Assembly (NCBI GenBank): GCA_023391905.1
Contig: JAEWAD010000410.1
Span: 1-12,643 of the forward strand
DNA: 12,643 nucleotides
Source of the DNA: Pseudomonadota bacterium
GTDB lineage: Bacteria > Pseudomonadota > Alphaproteobacteria > Rhizobiales > Kaistiaceae
Reading direction: 5' to 3'
Positions within the stretch are counted from its first letter, which is position 1; each line of letters opens with the position of its first letter. The position numbers were made by a program, and so were the translations under genes. Shown here piece by piece: positions 10,941 through 12,643 of this stretch. The notes beneath the pieces were generated by a model. That model was not told where the DNA came from. It made no database searches and saw only the letters and a list, made by a program, of their open reading frames with translations.

Positions 10941-12643
10941 CGATCAGCGCCTCTTCCTCGCGGAAGATCAGCTTGCCGGCCTCGGGAGCGGTCATCGCCT
11001 GGCCGAACAGGAAGCCCTGCGCGAACTCGCAGCCGAGATCATAGAGGTCGAGCGCGTCGTCCTCGGTTTCCGCGCCCTCGGCGACGACGTCCATGCCCAG
11101 CTCATGCGCCAGGCCGACGATCGCCTTCAGGATCACGCGCTTCTGCTTCGCGGAAGGCCCGCGTACGAAGCTCTGGTCGATCTTCAGCGTCTCGAACGGG
11201 AAGCGCTGCAGATAGGAGAGCGAGGAATAGCCGGTGCCGAAATCGTCGAGCGACAGGCCGGCGCCGAGCTCGCGGACGCGGGTCAGCACCTGCGCCGCGT
11301 ATTCCGGGTTCTCCATGACGAGGCTCTCGGTCATCTCGAGCTTGAGCGAGCCGCGCGTCACGGCCGAGCGGGAGAGCACCGACTTGACGTCGTTGATGAG
11401 GTCGTGCCGGAGAAGCTGACGGCTGGAGACGTTGACCGAGACGAACAGCGGCACGTCGCGGCCAAGCTGCTCCTGCCAGTCGGAGAGCTGCTTGGCGGCG
11501 CGTTCCAGTACGAACAGGCCGAGCGGGATGATCAGGCCATTGCGCTCGGCGAGCGGGATGAACTCCGCCGGCGGGATGCGGCCATGCTGCGGGTGGTCCC
11601 AGCGCGCCAGCGCCTCGAAGCCGGCGATGGTGCGGTCCTCCAGCCGGACAATCGGCTGGTAGAGCACCTTGATCTCCTCGCGGCCGATCGCGCGGCGGAG
11701 ATCCGCTTCGAGCGTCAGCGTGTCGGCGCCGTGCTGGCGCAGCGCCGGCCGGAAGGCCTCGATGCGGTCGCCGCCGAGGCGCTTGGCGTAGTACATGCCG
11801 ATCTCGGCGTCCTTGACGATCTCCTGCGGGTCGCCCTGCTTGGCGTCGTGCATGGCGATGCCGATCGAGGCGGTCAGGAAGATCTCCTTGTCGCCGAAGG
11901 AGATCGGCGCACGCAGCGTGCGGCGCACGGAATCGGCGAAGCCGGCGATGCGCTCCGGCTCGCTTTCCGAGATCAGAAGGAAGGCGAACTGGTCGCCCGA
12001 GATGCGGGCCAGCGTGTCCTGCGGCTTCAGGAGCCGTGTCAGACGGCGGGCGATCGTCAGCAGGATCGAGTCGCCGACCGACAGGCCGAAGCCGTCATTG
12101 ACGTGCTTGAAGCGGTCGATGTCGAGCACGAACACCGACGGACGCGGCGCGCCTTCGGTCTGGGTGCGGGTCACGGCCGAGGCAAGGCGGTCCATGAACA
12201 GCTCGCGGTTCGGCAGGCCGGTCAGGTTGTCGTGCACGGCGTCGTGCAGCAGCCGCTCCTCGGCCGTCCGGTCCTCGGTGACGTCGGCGAGCGTGCCGAC
12301 GCAGCGCGTGACCTCGCCATCCGAGCCAAGCACCGGGCGGGCGCGGAGATGGAACCAGCGATAGTGGCCGTCCTCGGCGCGCAGGCGGAAATCCTGGGCG
12401 ATGCGGCCGCGGCGCTGCTCGATCACCGCGTCGAGCGTCGCCTTGAAGCGGTCACGATCCGAGGGATGCAGCAGGTCGAGCCAGTCGCGCGCCGGGCCTT
12501 CGAGCGCGCCGCGCTTGAGGCCGAGCAGGTCCTCGGCGTCGGAGCCCGTATACATGCGGTCGCGCGAGACGTCCCAGTCCCAGACGATGTCGCCGGCGCC
12601 GGTCAGCGCCAGCGCTCGCCGCTCCGTCTCGCCGATCGCGCCC
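10936..12643 (-). CDS. PAS-GGDEF-EAL cyclic-di-GMP signalling protein (N-terminus beyond the window)
   Basis: The frame stays open to the right edge, adding 29 codons before Met 12555, so the gene is partial; that added part (LALTGAGDIVWDWDVSRDR) is the start of a PAS domain. Numbering from Met 12555: PAS to about residue 95 (GHYRWFHLRARPV), GGDEF about 105-265, EAL about 280-530. The GGDEF signature is SGDQF (186-190), lacking the first Gly and the metal-binding Glu, so cyclase activity is unlikely. The EAL domain looks active: EALARW (314-319), NVSSRQ, Glu410 in MTESLV, DDFGTGYSS (437-445), Lys458 and AEGAET (492-497). It is predicted to hydrolyse c-di-GMP in response to a PAS-sensed signal. 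More sensory or membrane domains may precede the visible part. Confidence 0.95.
   Translation of the reverse strand, partial: GAIGETERRALALTGAGDIVWDWDVSRDRMYTGSDAEDLLGLKRGALEGPARDWLDLLHPSDRDRFKATLDAVIEQRRGRIAQDFRLRAEDGHYRWFHLRARPVLGSDGEVTRCVGTLADVTEDRTAEERLLHDAVHDNLTGLPNRELFMDRLASAVTRTQTEGAPRPSVFVLDIDRFKHVNDGFGLSVGDSILLTIARRLTRLLKPQDTLARISGDQFAFLLISESEPERIAGFADSVRRTLRAPISFGDKEIFLTASIGIAMHDAKQGDPQEIVKDAEIGMYYAKRLGGDRIEAFRPALRQHGADTLTLEADLRRAIGREEIKVLYQPIVRLEDRTIAGFEALARWDHPQHGRIPPAEFIPLAERNGLIIPLGLFVLERAAKQLSDWQEQLGRDVPLFVSVNVSSRQLLRHDLINDVKSVLSRSAVTRGSLKLEMTESLVMENPEYAAQVLTRVRELGAGLSLDDFGTGYSSLSYLQRFPFETLKIDQSFVRGPSAKQKRVILKAIVGLAHELGMDVVAEGAETEDDALDLYDLGCEFAQGFLFGQAMTAPEAGKLIFREEEALIA

Overview
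The window is high-GC DNA whose gene content and order point to an alphaproteobacterium of the Rhizobiales (Hyphomicrobiales). The main evidence is a ctaG-ctaE-DUF983-SURF1 cytochrome oxidase cluster and an ispH-thrB-rnhA operon, together with alphaproteobacterial-type YqgE, DsbD-like and GGDEF/EAL proteins. The species cannot be named from the sequence alone. No tRNA, rRNA, CRISPR array, transposase or integrase was seen, and no gene-free stretch exceeds 300 bases; the longest is 168 bp at 9944-10111.

Layout. (1) 1-2244, + strand: the end of ctaG, then ctaE (oxidase subunit III), a near-perfect intrinsic terminator, a DUF983 membrane protein starting at TTG, and SURF1. (2) 2265-5574: yqgE (- strand), divergent from a secreted DsbD-N-like protein; then a Prx5-type peroxiredoxin, a Phd/VapC-type toxin-antitoxin pair and a secreted HdeA-family protein, all on the + strand. 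(3) 5654-8086, - strand: the tightly packed operon ispH-thrB-rnhA. It is driven by a strong-looking TTGACA-N17-TCTATT promoter, and thrB and rnhA overlap by GTGA. (4) 8253-10903, + strand: three tandem paralogous genes, each of exactly 263 codons, encoding P-loop sulfotransferase-like proteins. (5) 10936 to the window end, - strand: a PAS-GGDEF-EAL cyclic-di-GMP protein with a degenerate GGDEF motif and an intact EAL domain, running off the right edge.

How the genes fit together. Region 1 builds and assembles the aa3-type oxidase. Region 2 mixes redox and stress functions (thiol handling, peroxide removal, acid or periplasmic protein protection) with a small toxin-antitoxin cassette. Region 3 is housekeeping: isoprenoid precursors, threonine synthesis and RNA-DNA hybrid removal. 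Region 4 is the accessory and most unusual part: a small expanding family of predicted sulfotransferases with strongly conserved predicted cofactor-binding segments and a rapidly diverging central segment. No glycosyltransferase or sulfate-activation gene lies nearby, so their acceptor is unknown. Region 5 is a signalling gene with no obvious functional link to region 4.
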